Positions 1 through 8,677 of a stretch of DNA of 64,000 nt are shown piece by piece (the first letter of the stretch is position 1; each line of letters starts with the position of its first letter). Source of the DNA: Bacillota bacterium (GTDB lineage Bacteria; Bacillota; Clostridia; Acetivibrionales; DTU013); the NCBI GenBank assembly GCA_023409735.1, contig JAEYRB010000063.1, forward strand, positions 1-64,000. Reading direction: 5' to 3'. A model generated the notes under the pieces. The model saw only the letters and a program-made list of their open reading frames with translations, searched no databases and had not been told where the DNA came from. A program made the translations under genes and the position numbers.

Positions 1-58
1 GTAGCGCTGTGATAATATTCTTTTTTCCTTCACTCATTGTTTCGCGTCTTTTTGCCAT
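1..58 (-). CDS. IS256-type transposase, N-terminal fragment (runs off the left edge)
   Basis: Only the first 19 codons are inside the window. Reading leftward from 58 the peptide starts MAKRRETMSEGKKNIITAL, which resembles the N-terminus of IS256 (Mutator-type) transposases of Clostridia. A GGAGG ribosome binding site lies at 67-71, about 8 bases upstream of the ATG. The catalytic DDE domain is outside the window, so it cannot be seen whether the gene is intact. The family call rests on a short recognised N-terminus and is moderate. Confidence 0.55.
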   Translation of the reverse strand, partial: MAKRRETMSEGKKNIITAL

Positions 59-180
59 AAAAAAGCCTCCTATGATTTTATATTTTATCATAGAAAGCTT
101 ATTTTACAGACTTTTCTTCACAGGCTCCAGTAGAAGGACGTAATTCTCTTCGCCTTTAGAGGAAACTGGTGTATAAAATT
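1..180 (-). mobile_element. Probable end of an IS256-family insertion sequence
   Basis: The transposase start at 58 lies close to a gene-free stretch, as at the left end of IS256-type elements, where roughly 100 bases separate the terminal inverted repeat from the ORF. The outer boundary was not fixed because the opposite end, needed to match the terminal repeat, is outside the window. The limit of about 180 is a guess. No gene is seen between 59 and 279. Confidence 0.35.
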
Positions 181-279
181 TAACATGGCTCTTTGCCTCA
201 AGCATATGTGTTACATTAACTAACATCTTTACGGTTGCACAACGGTTACCTTGAATGCAGTGTAAGAATAATTATAATG

Positions 280-1125
280 TCAGCCCTTACTAAATTGGCC
301 AGGGGATACTCCCACAGTCCTTTTGAACGTTCTGAGAAAGTTTGAGTAGTCATTGAAGCCAGAGCCCTGACAAGCTTCTGTTACACTATAGCCTTCGGAC
401 AACAGCATTTTTGCTTTTGACAGTCTCTTATAAATTATATATTCATGAAGGCTGCTGCTTGTAATCCTTTTAAAAAGCCTAGTCAGATAAAAACGATTGA
501 TGTAAAAATGCTTTTCCAGAGCTTCAAGAGAAAGATTACCGTCCAGATGAGAATCAATGTAATCAAGCACCGGCGCTAACTTATCCGGAATGGCCTGGCT
601 TAAAGCATAGCCGGGAGCGGCGACTGAACAGCTGCTGCTAAGGAAAACTCTGTTTATGTAAACCAGAAGATCAATAAAGGCCGTCAACTTTAGTATGTCG
701 GAACCGTCTGAAGTACTATTATCAATTGCCTCCAGCCTACCAAACAAATGCTTTATCTCATCATATTGAACGCAGCTAAGAGAAATTAAGTTTTGTTCAC
801 CTGTTGGTCGGTTGTTGAAGCAATTAAGCAGATCGAAGGTAGGCGAGCTAAGATGTCTTGCCATATCAGGCTCAAAGTGTATTGTAATTCTCTCGTATGG
901 AGCGCCGGGTGAAAAAGATGGTTTATGAATTTCATTACTGTTCATAATAAGGAGGCTGCCCTTTTTGAGAGTATATATTTTCTTTTCTATAAAGTAATTC
1001 ACATTTCCGGATATGAAAAAGTAAATCTCAAAACGTTCATGAAGATGAAAATCAGCAACTGAAGGATTTTCGGTCCGTATGTGATGATAGTCTATGGTAT
1101 GATTTATATTCTTGTAGTAATTCAT
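280..1125 (-). CDS. AraC-family transcriptional regulator
   Basis: Predicted cytoplasmic DNA-binding regulator of 281 residues, a usual length for the family. The N-terminal third has cupin-like features of a ligand-binding arm (HLHERFEIYFFISG, then a KKGSLLIMNSNEIHKP turn). The last 100 residues hold the paired helix-turn-helix of AraC/XylS proteins: a first helix set around FYINRFYLTRLFKR and the signature-like GFNDYSNFLRTFKRTVGVSP near the end. The gene diverges from the sugar isomerase and two oxidoreductases that start at 1368, so it probably controls them in response to a sugar or sugar derivative (inference). The ligand is not readable from sequence. Confidence 0.9.
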   Translation of the reverse strand: MNYYKNINHTIDYHHIRTENPSVADFHLHERFEIYFFISGNVNYFIEKKIYTLKKGSLLIMNSNEIHKPSFSPGAPYERITIHFEPDMARHLSSPTFDLLNCFNNRPTGEQNLISLSCVQYDEIKHLFGRLEAIDNSTSDGSDILKLTAFIDLLVYINRVFLSSSCSVAAPGYALSQAIPDKLAPVLDYIDSHLDGNLSLEALEKHFYINRFYLTRLFKRITSSSLHEYIIYKRLSKAKMLLSEGYSVTEACQGSGFNDYSNFLRTFKRTVGVSPGQFSKG

Positions 1126-1263
1126 TGCTTTACAACCTTTCCATGCATGTCAAGAAAAGCAATATATTCATCAAATTTTGCAAAGAATATGGACTAATTA
1201 TATAGTAACATTAATACAAGAAAAATACAAAAGCAATATTCAAAGGAAGGCTTTACCCACTAT

Positions 1264-1337
1264 TTTATTATTGGTGTTGGACAAAGGACTACAGCAAAAG
1301 GCGAGAGGGGCTCGATGCCCCCGAGATTTTATTTAAG
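1264..1337 (+). repeat. R1 dispersed structured element, copy A
   Basis: One of five copies of an element of about 68 bp. It contains the conserved block CTACAGCAAAAGGCGA followed by GGGGC-TCGAT-GCCCC and a T-rich end (GAGATTTTATTTA). It ends 30 bases before the start of the sugar isomerase at 1368 and is oriented toward it, so it would lie in that gene's 5' leader if transcription starts upstream. This copy has a weaker outer stem than the others, but the TCGAT loop and five-pair inner stem are intact. Confidence 0.75.
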
Positions 1338-1367
1338 ATAACTTAATCAAAAGAGAGGTAATGAGAT

Positions 1368-2222
1368 ATGAGTAGATTTATTTTAAGCGCTTTTGCAGAC
1401 GAAATTGATCCTATGCTTGATGTACAAATGGACGTTCTGGATCAGCACGGGATAAGCTATATAGAAATGCGGGGAGTTAATGGAAAGGGACTTGTTGAAT
1501 ATCCACTTAGTGAGGTAAGAAAGCTGAAGAAACAACTGGATGAAAGGGGATTTAAAATATCTTCAATAGGTTCTCCTATAGGCAAAATAATGATTACGGA
1601 GGATTTCAGCAAGCACATGGAGCTTTTGAGGCATACACTTGAAATTGCGCGTATCATGGAGACAGGTTACATAAGAATGTTTAGCTTCTATATGCCTGAA
1701 GGAAGCGATCCTGCAATATACAGAGATGAGGTCATGGAGAGATGGAGCCGATTTATTGAAGAGGCGGCCGGAAGCGGAATTGTTCTTCTACATGAGAATG
1801 AAAAGGGGATCTACGGTGATACTGCCAGTCGATGTCTCGACCTTCTGGAGACAATGAATTGCAGCTATTTTAAGGCAGTCTTTGATCCTGCCAATTTTGT
1901 TCAGTGCAGCGAGGTAACATATCCATATGCATTCAGAATGCTGAAAAAGTATATTGTATATCTGCATATAAAAGATGCTTTATATAAGGATCATAGTGTT
2001 GTCCCTTCAGGCTGCGGAGACGGAAAAGTTGAGGATATAATGGCAGAGCTCAAAAGAGAAGGCTTCGAAGGGTTTGCTTCAATTGAACCCCACCTTGCGG
2101 AATTTGCAGGCTTCAGCGGTCTAGAGAGGGATAATTCATTCACGTGTCATCCTGAGGACAGCGGCTCTGCAAGGTTTGCGGTGGCGAAAAAAGCGCTGGA
2201 CAATATTTTGGAGAGTATTTAA
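1368..2222 (+). CDS. Sugar phosphate isomerase/epimerase (TIM barrel)
   Basis: A 284-residue protein of the xylose-isomerase-like TIM-barrel family (AP endonuclease 2 fold), typical in length. Landmarks are an early barrel strand (SAFADEIDP), a central HENEKGIYGDT stretch, AVFDPANF, YLHIKDAL and a late IEPHL, positions where this family places metal-binding Glu, Asp and His residues. It is expected to isomerise or epimerise a free or modified sugar in the cytoplasm; the substrate is unknown. Start chosen at ATG 1368 with GAGAGG at 1353-1358. It heads a probable three-gene operon with two Gfo/Idh/MocA oxidoreductases (gaps of 30 and 34 bases), a combination often used for oxidised or inositol-like sugars (inference). 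Confidence 0.85.
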   Translation: MSRFILSAFADEIDPMLDVQMDVLDQHGISYIEMRGVNGKGLVEYPLSEVRKLKKQLDERGFKISSIGSPIGKIMITEDFSKHMELLRHTLEIARIMETGYIRMFSFYMPEGSDPAIYRDEVMERWSRFIEEAAGSGIVLLHENEKGIYGDTASRCLDLLETMNCSYFKAVFDPANFVQCSEVTYPYAFRMLKKYIVYLHIKDALYKDHSVVPSGCGDGKVEDIMAELKREGFEGFASIEPHLAEFAGFSGLERDNSFTCHPEDSGSARFAVAKKALDNILESI

Positions 2223-2252
2223 TGTGGCTTGAGTGAAAATGTGGAGGTATCT

Positions 2253-3413
2253 ATGGAAAAGCTAAGAATTGGTGTAATCGGAATAGGAAATATGGGAAGC
2301 TCTCATGCAAGGCAATTAGCAAAGGGAGAGGTGCCAGGAGCCCAGTTGACAGCTGTCTGTGACTTAAGGCAGGAAAGGCTGGAATGGGCTCGCGGTGAGC
2401 TGGGAGAAAATGTGGGCTTGTATAGTAATTCGGATGCTTTCTTTGCAGCAGGTGCTGTAGATGCGGTAATTATTGCAGTACCACATTATGACCACCCGGT
2501 ACTGGCTATAGAGGCATTTAAAAGGGGACTTCACGTACTCACTGAAAAACCTGCCGGTGTTTATACAGCAAAGGTAAGGGAAATGAATAAGGCGGCTGAA
2601 GGGTCAGGTAAGATCTTCGGAATAATGTATAATCAAAGGACAAATCCGCTTTATCAGAAGGTAAGAGAAATGATACAAAAAGGGGATTTGGGTGAAATAA
2701 AGCGTATCAATTGGATAATTACTACCTGGTATCGCTCACAGAGCTACTACAATTCGGGTGGATGGAGAGCTACCTGGGCGGGAGAGGGAGGCGGCGTGCT
2801 TCTCAATCAGTGCCCTCACCAGCTTGATCTGTGGCAATGGATCTGCGGAATGCCTTCTAGAATACGTGCATTCATGTCCTTCGGGAAATATCACGACATA
2901 GAGGTAGAGGATGATGTTACTGCATATATGGAGTATGCAAACGGTGCTACCGGAGTCTTCATTACAGGAACAGCAGATACGCCCGGTACCAACAGGTTTG
3001 AGATATTAGGTGATAAAGGCAAGGTTGTCATTGAGAATGGAAAACTCAGCTTCTGGCATCTCCCTGTCTCGGAACGGCAGTTTAATCAAGAATACCAGGG
3101 CGGCTTTGGGGAGCCTGAGTGCTGGAAGTGTGAGATACCTATTATAGGTGAGGAAACACACCACCTGGGAATCATTAAGAATTGGGTCTTTGCAATATCT
3201 AATGGGACGCCAATGTTGGCACCAGGCGTTGAGGGAATTAATGGCCTTATGCTGTCAAATGCCATGCACCTCTCAGCATGGACTGACAGCTGGATAGAGC
3301 TTCCCGTTGACGAAGAATTATTTTATAAAAAGCTGAAGGAAAGAATTGATACATCCTCATACAAGGGGCAGTCTGCAGGCGGCAGAACGCTGGAGGTAAG
3401 CGGTACGTTTTAA
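2253..3413 (+). CDS. Gfo/Idh/MocA-family NAD(P)-dependent oxidoreductase
   Basis: An NAD(P)-dependent sugar or inositol dehydrogenase-like protein of 386 residues. The N-terminus carries the Rossmann motif GVIGIGNMGSSHARQL. The family EKP motif is in LTEKPAG, and the C-terminal beta-sheet domain includes GGGVLLNQCPHQLDLWQW, with the conserved Asp and His used in catalysis. The start is ATG 2253, set by GGAGG at 2243-2247. A TTG 24 bases upstream in the same frame is not needed. It is the second gene of the operon and is paralogous to the next gene, so the two may act in sequence on one substrate (inference). Confidence 0.88.
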   Translation: MEKLRIGVIGIGNMGSSHARQLAKGEVPGAQLTAVCDLRQERLEWARGELGENVGLYSNSDAFFAAGAVDAVIIAVPHYDHPVLAIEAFKRGLHVLTEKPAGVYTAKVREMNKAAEGSGKIFGIMYNQRTNPLYQKVREMIQKGDLGEIKRINWIITTWYRSQSYYNSGGWRATWAGEGGGVLLNQCPHQLDLWQWICGMPSRIRAFMSFGKYHDIEVEDDVTAYMEYANGATGVFITGTADTPGTNRFEILGDKGKVVIENGKLSFWHLPVSERQFNQEYQGGFGEPECWKCEIPIIGEETHHLGIIKNWVFAISNGTPMLAPGVEGINGLMLSNAMHLSAWTDSWIELPVDEELFYKKLKERIDTSSYKGQSAGGRTLEVSGTF

Positions 3414-3447
3414 GTTTAATTCATTAGAAACGGAAGATGATCACAGT

Positions 3448-4464
3448 ATGACAAAAGCTTTAAACGCAGCAATAATAGGCTGTGGCACCATTTACAAGAA
3501 TCATGCCGAAGCTGTAACAGCTTTAGATAATGTAAGGCTTTATGCAGTATGCGATATTGATGCCCAAAAGGCTCAGCAAGCATCAGCACAGTATGGATGT
3601 AGCTTTTATACCGATTATCATGAACTCCTGAGAGATGAGAATATTGATGTTGTGCATATATGTACGCCGCATTATCTGCATGCCACTATGGCTATAGAAG
3701 CAATGAAAAACGGTATACATGTTCTAACAGAAAAGCCCATAGCAACGTCGGTGGAGGATGCCCTCAGCATGGTGACAGCAGCGCAGGAAACAGGCATGAG
3801 TTTGGGAGTCTGCTTCCAAAACCGCTATAATGCAACTTCACAGCGTATCAAGGAAATTTTGCATCCGGATATATCAGGCGCCATATTAGGCGCAAAGGCT
3901 CTTGTTACATGGCACAGGGATGAAAAGTACTATTCTGAAAGCTCATGGCGGGGAAGCCTTGAGAAGGAGGGTGGAGGCGTCCTGATTAACCAGTCAATAC
4001 ATACCATCGATCTTATACAGTGGTTTATGGGTAGAATGACGGCTGTGAAGGCTCATGTGGACACAAGGCTTCTTCAAGGTATTATTGAAGTTGAGGATAC
4101 GGCTGATGCAACATTTTTGTTTGAGAATGGCAGCAGCTGTGTTTTCTATGCAACTAACAATTATGCGGCTAATTCACCCATAGAAATTGAGATCGTTTGT
4201 GAAAGAGCTGTAATAACACTTCGTGATAAGCTGATTATTTCATATGCAGATGGAAAAACAGAGGTGGTTGAGGAAAATGACAAAGCTACGGGCAGCAATG
4301 CATACTGGGGATGCAGCCACGAAGCGTTGATTCGGGATTTCTATGATGCGCTGCAGTTAAATAGACCATTTGCCGTTGACGGGCTTGAAGGTATTAAAGC
4401 AATAGAAATTATTGAGGCAATATATAAATCCTCAGAAAGTGGAAGTATGCAATGGCTTATCTGA
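3448..4464 (+). CDS. Gfo/Idh/MocA-family NAD(P)-dependent oxidoreductase
   Basis: Second oxidoreductase of the operon, 338 residues. The Rossmann motif is IIGCGTIYKNHAEAV, with VCDIDA at the end of the second strand. The EKP motif is in VLTEKPIATS, and the C-terminal domain has GGGVLINQSIHTIDLIQW, matching the catalytic Asp/His region of its neighbour. It begins 34 bases after the previous stop. Substrate unknown. Together with the isomerase it probably interconverts an alcohol and keto sugar pair (inference). Confidence 0.88.
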   Translation: MTKALNAAIIGCGTIYKNHAEAVTALDNVRLYAVCDIDAQKAQQASAQYGCSFYTDYHELLRDENIDVVHICTPHYLHATMAIEAMKNGIHVLTEKPIATSVEDALSMVTAAQETGMSLGVCFQNRYNATSQRIKEILHPDISGAILGAKALVTWHRDEKYYSESSWRGSLEKEGGGVLINQSIHTIDLIQWFMGRMTAVKAHVDTRLLQGIIEVEDTADATFLFENGSSCVFYATNNYAANSPIEIEIVCERAVITLRDKLIISYADGKTEVVEENDKATGSNAYWGCSHEALIRDFYDALQLNRPFAVDGLEGIKAIEIIEAIYKSSESGSMQWLI

Positions 4465-4675
4465 TGGTGCAAAAAAAATTGGACTTCATCTGTTAAAGGC
4501 ATTTGAAATGTTAGAATAAACTAATCTGAGCAGTACTGAAAACGAGTAGGAATTTTATGCACATAAAGATTATGGTGCGCCAGAGTGCCGAATGAGGCTC
4601 AGGTGATGGTAAGCATGGGACTGCTTTCTTTACGAACGGCATTCGCCTAGTTATTTCCCTTATATAGCTGATATA

Positions 4676-4731
4676 GAATAGCACAATTCATTATGGGATA
4701 AGTATAATCCATATGAGAGGTGCTATTGCTT
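4676..4731. terminator. Possible bidirectional hairpin between convergent genes
   Basis: AATAGCAC near 4678 can pair with GTGCTATT near 4722, and an inner pairing exists between TATGG and CCATA. It lies between the convergent oxidoreductase (ends 4464) and PhzF-like gene (ends 4731). There is no clean U-run, so terminator activity is uncertain. Confidence 0.3.
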
Positions 4732-5624
4732 TAAATATAGATTTCTCCTTCAGCAAGTGTGATAGCAAAGCCACCGACCTTTACATTAGTGGTATTCCCA
4801 TCTATCAAGATCTGCGTTGAAATCCTGGATGGCCTATTCATTTTTTCGCCCTGAACAATCGTATTGAAATCATTTATCCTCAGAATACCGTATTCGTACA
4901 GGTAATAGCTCAATGCACCATTTGATGTTCCTGTGGCAGCTTCCTCATTGATGCCGTAGAGCGGTGCAAAATTTCTAGCATGAATCAAAGAATCCTCAGT
5001 ATTGACTGTAAAAGCATGGACACCCACCACGTTATATCTCTTGGACAATTCCGACAGAGCATAGAAATCAGGGCTGATCCTCGCAAGCTCTGTTTCGTTC
5101 TTTAACGGCATGATGATGTCAGCCAGTCCTGCTGATATTATTTTAGGAACCAGATTAATGGACGGATCGGTCTTATATATGCCTTGCCCATCTGAACTTA
5201 TGCCCATAATATGATAAAGCTCTCTAATTGCTTCATCTCCCCTGACCTCACCAAAATCATGTGGGCTGGGCATGTCCATAAGGATCCTGTTCCTGCCTAG
5301 AAATATATTTAACGGACCGGACATGGTATTGTATCTAATCATGTCGCCTGCCTTAGCCATGCCGATCTGCATCAATGCGTAGGATGAGCCGATGGTTGCA
5401 TGACCGCAGAGTTTAATCTCTGCAGCAGGTGTAAAATATCTTACCTGAAACTCCTTGTTTCCCACCTGCTTAATGAAAGCTGTCTCGGAATATCTCAGCT
5501 CTGCTGCTGTCTTCCTCATAGTCTCATCATCCGGAAATTCCATGTTCTCTGGAATGATCACCACTCCTGCCGGATTTCCGCCAAACAGAGTATCAGTAAA
5601 AGCATCTATGATTTGAAATTTCAA
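4731..5624 (-). CDS. PhzF-family isomerase
   Basis: About 297 residues, the usual size for PhzF/YddE-type proteins with a diaminopimelate-epimerase fold. Seen: the N-terminus FQIIDAFTDTLFGGNPAGV, the RYSETAFIK stretch with the conserved Glu of this family, RYFTPAAEIKLCGHATIGS, and a late GINEEAATGTSNGAL loop. Family members isomerise or epimerise small molecules; the substrate here is unknown. A longer frame opens at ATG 5669, but the TTG at 5624 has GGAGG at 5635-5639 and gives the normal family N-terminus, so I prefer it. Copy B of R1 lies about 185 bases upstream on the same strand. Confidence 0.85.
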   Translation of the reverse strand: MKFQIIDAFTDTLFGGNPAGVVIIPENMEFPDDETMRKTAAELRYSETAFIKQVGNKEFQVRYFTPAAEIKLCGHATIGSSYALMQIGMAKAGDMIRYNTMSGPLNIFLGRNRILMDMPSPHDFGEVRGDEAIRELYHIMGISSDGQGIYKTDPSINLVPKIISAGLADIIMPLKNETELARISPDFYALSELSKRYNVVGVHAFTVNTEDSLIHARNFAPLYGINEEAATGTSNGALSYYLYEYGILRINDFNTIVQGEKMNRPSRISTQILIDGNTTNVKVGGFAITLAEGEIYI

Positions 5625-5808
5625 GTTACTTATTCCTCCATGCTTACAAAAATTCGATGCATGACCCATTTCTGCTTGTTTTCAGTTCATATAACTTCAA
5701 GGTAGTTACATTGCCTTGGGCAGGCATCATAGTAATTAATAATATTCTTATGCCCGGTTTGGAAGTTTAGGCCTGCTCTTAACGAAGTATGCGTATTATA
5801 CTGCCCGA

Positions 5809-5876
5809 ATTAAAGCCTCGGGGGCATCGAGCCTCCTCGACTTTTTGCTGTAGACCGGAGGTACAACGCCATTAAT
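5809..5876 (-). repeat. R1 dispersed structured element, copy B
   Basis: Read on the minus strand this copy gives the fullest form: ATTAATGGCGTTGTACCTCC, then GGTCTACAGCAAAAAGTCGA, then GGAGGC-TCGAT-GCCCCC and GAGGCTTT. It directly follows the tRNA-Lys terminator and points toward the PhzF-like gene. The outer stem pairs AAAGTC with GGCTTT through a G-U wobble. Confidence 0.8.
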
Positions 5877-5916
5877 AAAAATAATCCAAACCTGTATACG
5901 GTTCGGATTATTTTAT
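5877..5916 (-). terminator. Terminator after tRNA-Lys
   Basis: On the minus strand AATAATCCGAACC pairs with GGTTTGGATTATT around a GTATAC loop and runs into TTTTTATT. It sits just downstream of the tRNA 3' end. Confidence 0.75.
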
Positions 5917-5919
5917 GTT

Positions 5920-5995
5920 TGGTGCGCCATCAGGGATTCGAACCCGGGACACCCTGATTAAGAGTCAGGTGCTCTACCAACTGAGCTAATGGCGC
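5920..5995 (-). tRNA. tRNA-Lys (anticodon CTT)
   Basis: A complete cloverleaf on the minus strand. The 7-bp acceptor stem GCGCCAT/ATGGCGC is closed, and the D-arm reads TAGCTCAGTTGGTAGAGCA. The anticodon stem-loop is CCTGA-CTCTTAA-TCAGG, giving anticodon CTT. The T-arm carries GGTTCGAATCC, and an encoded CCA is present at 5920-5922. Length is 76 bases with CCA. It has its own terminator and no adjacent tRNA. Confidence 0.97.
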
Positions 5996-6491
5996 ATATT
6001 TTGGCGACGTTGTTTATTATAGCAGGGAAATTGTTTAGAGTCAACAAAATGCGATAAAAAGATTTCCAGATTTTATTTCCAGTTAATTGTAGTACTAAAT
6101 TCCACCCCCCACCTTTGATGATGTAGGCTTGAAGTGTCAAACTAAAAGTGGACACAGGGGTAGAAATGCGGCTCAGTTGAAATTAGGTTGCTAAAATCTT
6201 TTCATATATAATATAGAAATTAATAAAAGTTACTTTACGTGTAAATTTTGTGTTGTAATGGTATAATGCATTGAGGTTAAAATAATGACAGTGACAGTTG
6301 TTATTTACATGCATTATATACACAGAATATGGAATGTTAATATGAACTGAATATGATCAAGGCCATGGTCGAGTGACTATGTACACGAAATATGAAACAA
6401 CTATGTACCCGAAATATTAATGTTGATTATGAACAGCGAGTATTGTTGAGTTGCGGGCTATAAATGCGAAAGTAATTATATGAGGTGTAGG
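5996..6491. other. Gene-free stretch with a possible IS21-type end scar
   Basis: No gene is seen. At 6134-6158 the sequence TGTCAAACTAAAAGTGGACA resembles the short repeats found at the ends of IS21-family elements, and near 6375-6416 the phrase ACTATGTACnCGAAATAT occurs twice. No transposase remnant accompanies them, so these may be the footprint of a lost element or chance. Confidence 0.3.
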
Positions 6492-7226
6492 ATGAATACT
6501 GAAAGAGAATTATTATACAGGATGGAAACTGATATTGAAGATCTGAATGAACATAATATGTTAAAACCATATGTGTATCAGAGGTTATTTGCACAGCTGG
6601 CGGACAGGCATCTGGAAGCACTTGACGAGGATATAGGCAAGTTGATGCAGTATAAGCTTGCCTGGGCACTGGTATCGATATCTATAGAAATAGTCAGGCC
6701 AATAGTAGGTATAGTAAGGCTTAATGCGATTACCTGGCATTCGCAGCGTCGCGGCCCTTATTTCAGACGTGATTTTGTATTCAGAAATGATAATAATGAA
6801 ACTATTTTTCATGGCACAAGCTTTTCTATCCTTTTGGATGTTGAGAGCAGAACAGTTTACCGTAAAAGGGAACTGCCCTTTGACATTATTGAGCCTGTTG
6901 AGGAGTACACAATTGATGCCGGCCCTAATATCAAGGTTAATTGTGAATATACCAAGGTCGATGAACGGAGGGTTTACGGCAGCTATATTGACCGCCTTGG
7001 TCATGTAAACAATTGTCGCTATGGGGAATTCGGGTATGATGTCCTTTCAGATGAGGAAAGAAGCAAGCTCTCGTCACTAAAAAGAATGGATATTTTCTTT
7101 TCGTCAGAGCTGAGAGATAAGGATATTTTTTCTGTCCTTAGAGCAACTGAAGGAAACAAGGTCTTCATCCGCGGCTATAATGAAACAAAATCAGAAAATT
7201 CGTTTGATATAATATATCATTTTTAG
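6492..7226 (+). CDS. Acyl-ACP thioesterase-like double hotdog protein
   Basis: A 244-residue protein resembling bacterial acyl-ACP thioesterases of the FatA/FatB type, which release fatty acids from acyl carrier protein. The first half has the weakly conserved first hotdog (GIVRLNAITWHSQRRGPYF). The second hotdog contains YGSYIDRLGHVNNCRYGEF, matching the D-x-x-x-H-V-N-N-x-x-Y active-site helix of the family. The start is ATG 6492, preceded by an AGGTG site. An in-frame ATG 12 bases upstream overlaps that site. It stands alone between tRNA-Lys and a small membrane protein; no fatty-acid genes are adjacent, so its exact acyl substrate is open. Confidence 0.65.
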   Translation: MNTERELLYRMETDIEDLNEHNMLKPYVYQRLFAQLADRHLEALDEDIGKLMQYKLAWALVSISIEIVRPIVGIVRLNAITWHSQRRGPYFRRDFVFRNDNNETIFHGTSFSILLDVESRTVYRKRELPFDIIEPVEEYTIDAGPNIKVNCEYTKVDERRVYGSYIDRLGHVNNCRYGEFGYDVLSDEERSKLSSLKRMDIFFSSELRDKDIFSVLRATEGNKVFIRGYNETKSENSFDIIYHF

Positions 7227-7310
7227 CATAACCGGTTATTCGTTCAAAAGAATTAAACCAATGTAATAAAATCGTACCAATAATACGATATAATTAATTG
7301 GGTGATATAT

Positions 7311-7676
7311 ATGGAAGAAATTAAAAGAAACTTTGTCGAACGGCGCAGAGGTCCGGATATTGTTATAAAGACAGTATGGTGGATCGTTGGTATAAGCTGG
7401 GTGCTAAGTGCAGCAGTATTTTTGATCACAGGTCAGGCGAGGCCTCAAAACGAGACCTTTTTTGACAGATTCTTCGATGTAACCGTAAGAGATTATTGGG
7501 ATGAAAATCTGTTAGCGTATGCTTTTGTAATTTTACTTATGAATTTTATTGTGTGTGTAGTAGGTTTTATACTAAATATTCTAAGACAGAAAAGAAAGGC
7601 AGACAAGATCAGCAAATCTATAATTATTCTTGGCACAATATCTCTTGCAGGCATTATATGGTATCTAACCAGGTAG
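7311..7676 (+). CDS. Small membrane protein, unknown function
   Basis: A 121-residue protein that I do not recognise. It starts with a charged cytoplasmic stretch (EEIKRNFVERRRGPD) followed by three predicted membrane segments, roughly residues 20-42, 70-92 and 100-118, with a basic loop (RQKRKADK) between the last two. The start is ATG 7311 with a weak GGGTG site. A GTG 9 bases upstream is in frame. Its stop codon overlaps the beginning of repeat R2. Confidence 0.6.
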   Translation: MEEIKRNFVERRRGPDIVIKTVWWIVGISWVLSAAVFLITGQARPQNETFFDRFFDVTVRDYWDENLLAYAFVILLMNFIVCVVGFILNILRQKRKADKISKSIIILGTISLAGIIWYLTR

Positions 7677-7785
7677 GGCATTTGCGATGTACCATTTTTG
7701 AAGCCCGCAGCACGATATATTGTGGGTGTGACAATAGCATGTCTATATTGTACTGCTAAATTATTTTTAAGTTTCATCGAAAATG
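7676..7785 (+). repeat. R2 dispersed repeat, copy a
   Basis: About 110 bp shared with the reverse strand near 45.6-45.7 kb. The first 45 bases (GGGCATTTGCGATGTaCCAT onward to CACGATATATT) are nearly identical, the middle diverges, and the end (GCTAAATTATTTT) matches again. An inverted repeat, CAGCACGATATAT with ATATTGTACTG, flanks the variable centre, so it could fold. The rest of this gene-free interval, up to 8050, shows no other feature. Confidence 0.7.
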
Positions 7786-8050
7786 CTTCAGGTGAGATAA
7801 AAAATCCAAGACACTTGCTATTTATCCATAAAAAAATCCCAAATTGTAATTGATACATTGCCGGCTATACCACGATATATGTATCAGGGGGCTAATAACA
7901 ATTTACCTATGAAACGTACCTGTCAGGGAATCATGAAATTGCCTGTGATATCAAAAGTGTACCGCGCAGGAAACTAATTGCCTGGATGGTTTTGAAATGA
8001 TAAAATAAAACAATATAGCCTTTATTAAACTTAGTTATGGAGAAGACAAT

Positions 8051-8677
8051 ATGATAATCGACAGAGACTGTAATGAATTTCTTGATATTCTTGCATCATC
8101 GGCCCCGGTACCAGGCGGCGGCGGTGCTTCGGCTTTTGCAGGAGCTATGGGAATAGCACTGGGAAGTATGGTTGGTAATTTGACACTGGGAAAGAAAAAG
8201 TACGAAGCTGTCCAGGATGATATAAAGAAGATACTTGTTAAGGCTGAAAAGCTTCGCAGCGAGTTTGAAGTGCTGGTTCAAAGGGATGCAGATGTATTCG
8301 AGCCGCTTTCAAAAGCGTATGGATTACCGAAGAGCACTGATGAAGAAAAGAAGTATAAAGAGGAAGTAATGGAGAAGGCATTAAAGCAGGCTTGTGCTGT
8401 TCCTCTGGAAATTATGGAGAAAGCATTGGAAGCTATATGTCTTCATGGTGAGCTCGCCGAGAAAGGGACAAGAATAGCCATAAGCGACGTGGGCGTAGGT
8501 GTGCTTTTTTGCAAAGCGGCTTTGATAGGGGCAAGTCTTAATGTATTTATTAATACAAAGCTGATGAAGGACAGAGAGTACGCAGAGAGCATTAATAAAA
8601 GAGCAGAGGAAATGATCGCTGAGGGTTCAGCAAATGCCGACAACATTTATAGCAAGGTGGAGGCTCAGATAAAATGA
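8051..8677 (+). CDS. fchA: Cyclodeaminase/cyclohydrolase family protein (FchA)
   Basis: A 208-residue member of the formiminotransferase-cyclodeaminase C-domain family, an all-helical cytoplasmic tetrahydrofolate enzyme. The signature N-terminus is SSAPVPGGGGASAFAGAMG followed by SMVGNLTLGKKKY. Family members act as 5-formimino-THF cyclodeaminase or, in methylotrophs (Fch), as methenyl-THF cyclohydrolase. Here the stop overlaps the folD start (ATGA), so the two are translationally coupled. Because the neighbouring FolD lacks key cyclohydrolase residues, FchA may perform the methenyl-to-formyl-THF step (inference). No histidine-degradation genes are nearby, which argues against a pure cyclodeaminase role. 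The GGAGA site fits the ATG at 8051. Confidence 0.85.
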   Translation: MIIDRDCNEFLDILASSAPVPGGGGASAFAGAMGIALGSMVGNLTLGKKKYEAVQDDIKKILVKAEKLRSEFEVLVQRDADVFEPLSKAYGLPKSTDEEKKYKEEVMEKALKQACAVPLEIMEKALEAICLHGELAEKGTRIAISDVGVGVLFCKAALIGASLNVFINTKLMKDREYAESINKRAEEMIAEGSANADNIYSKVEAQIK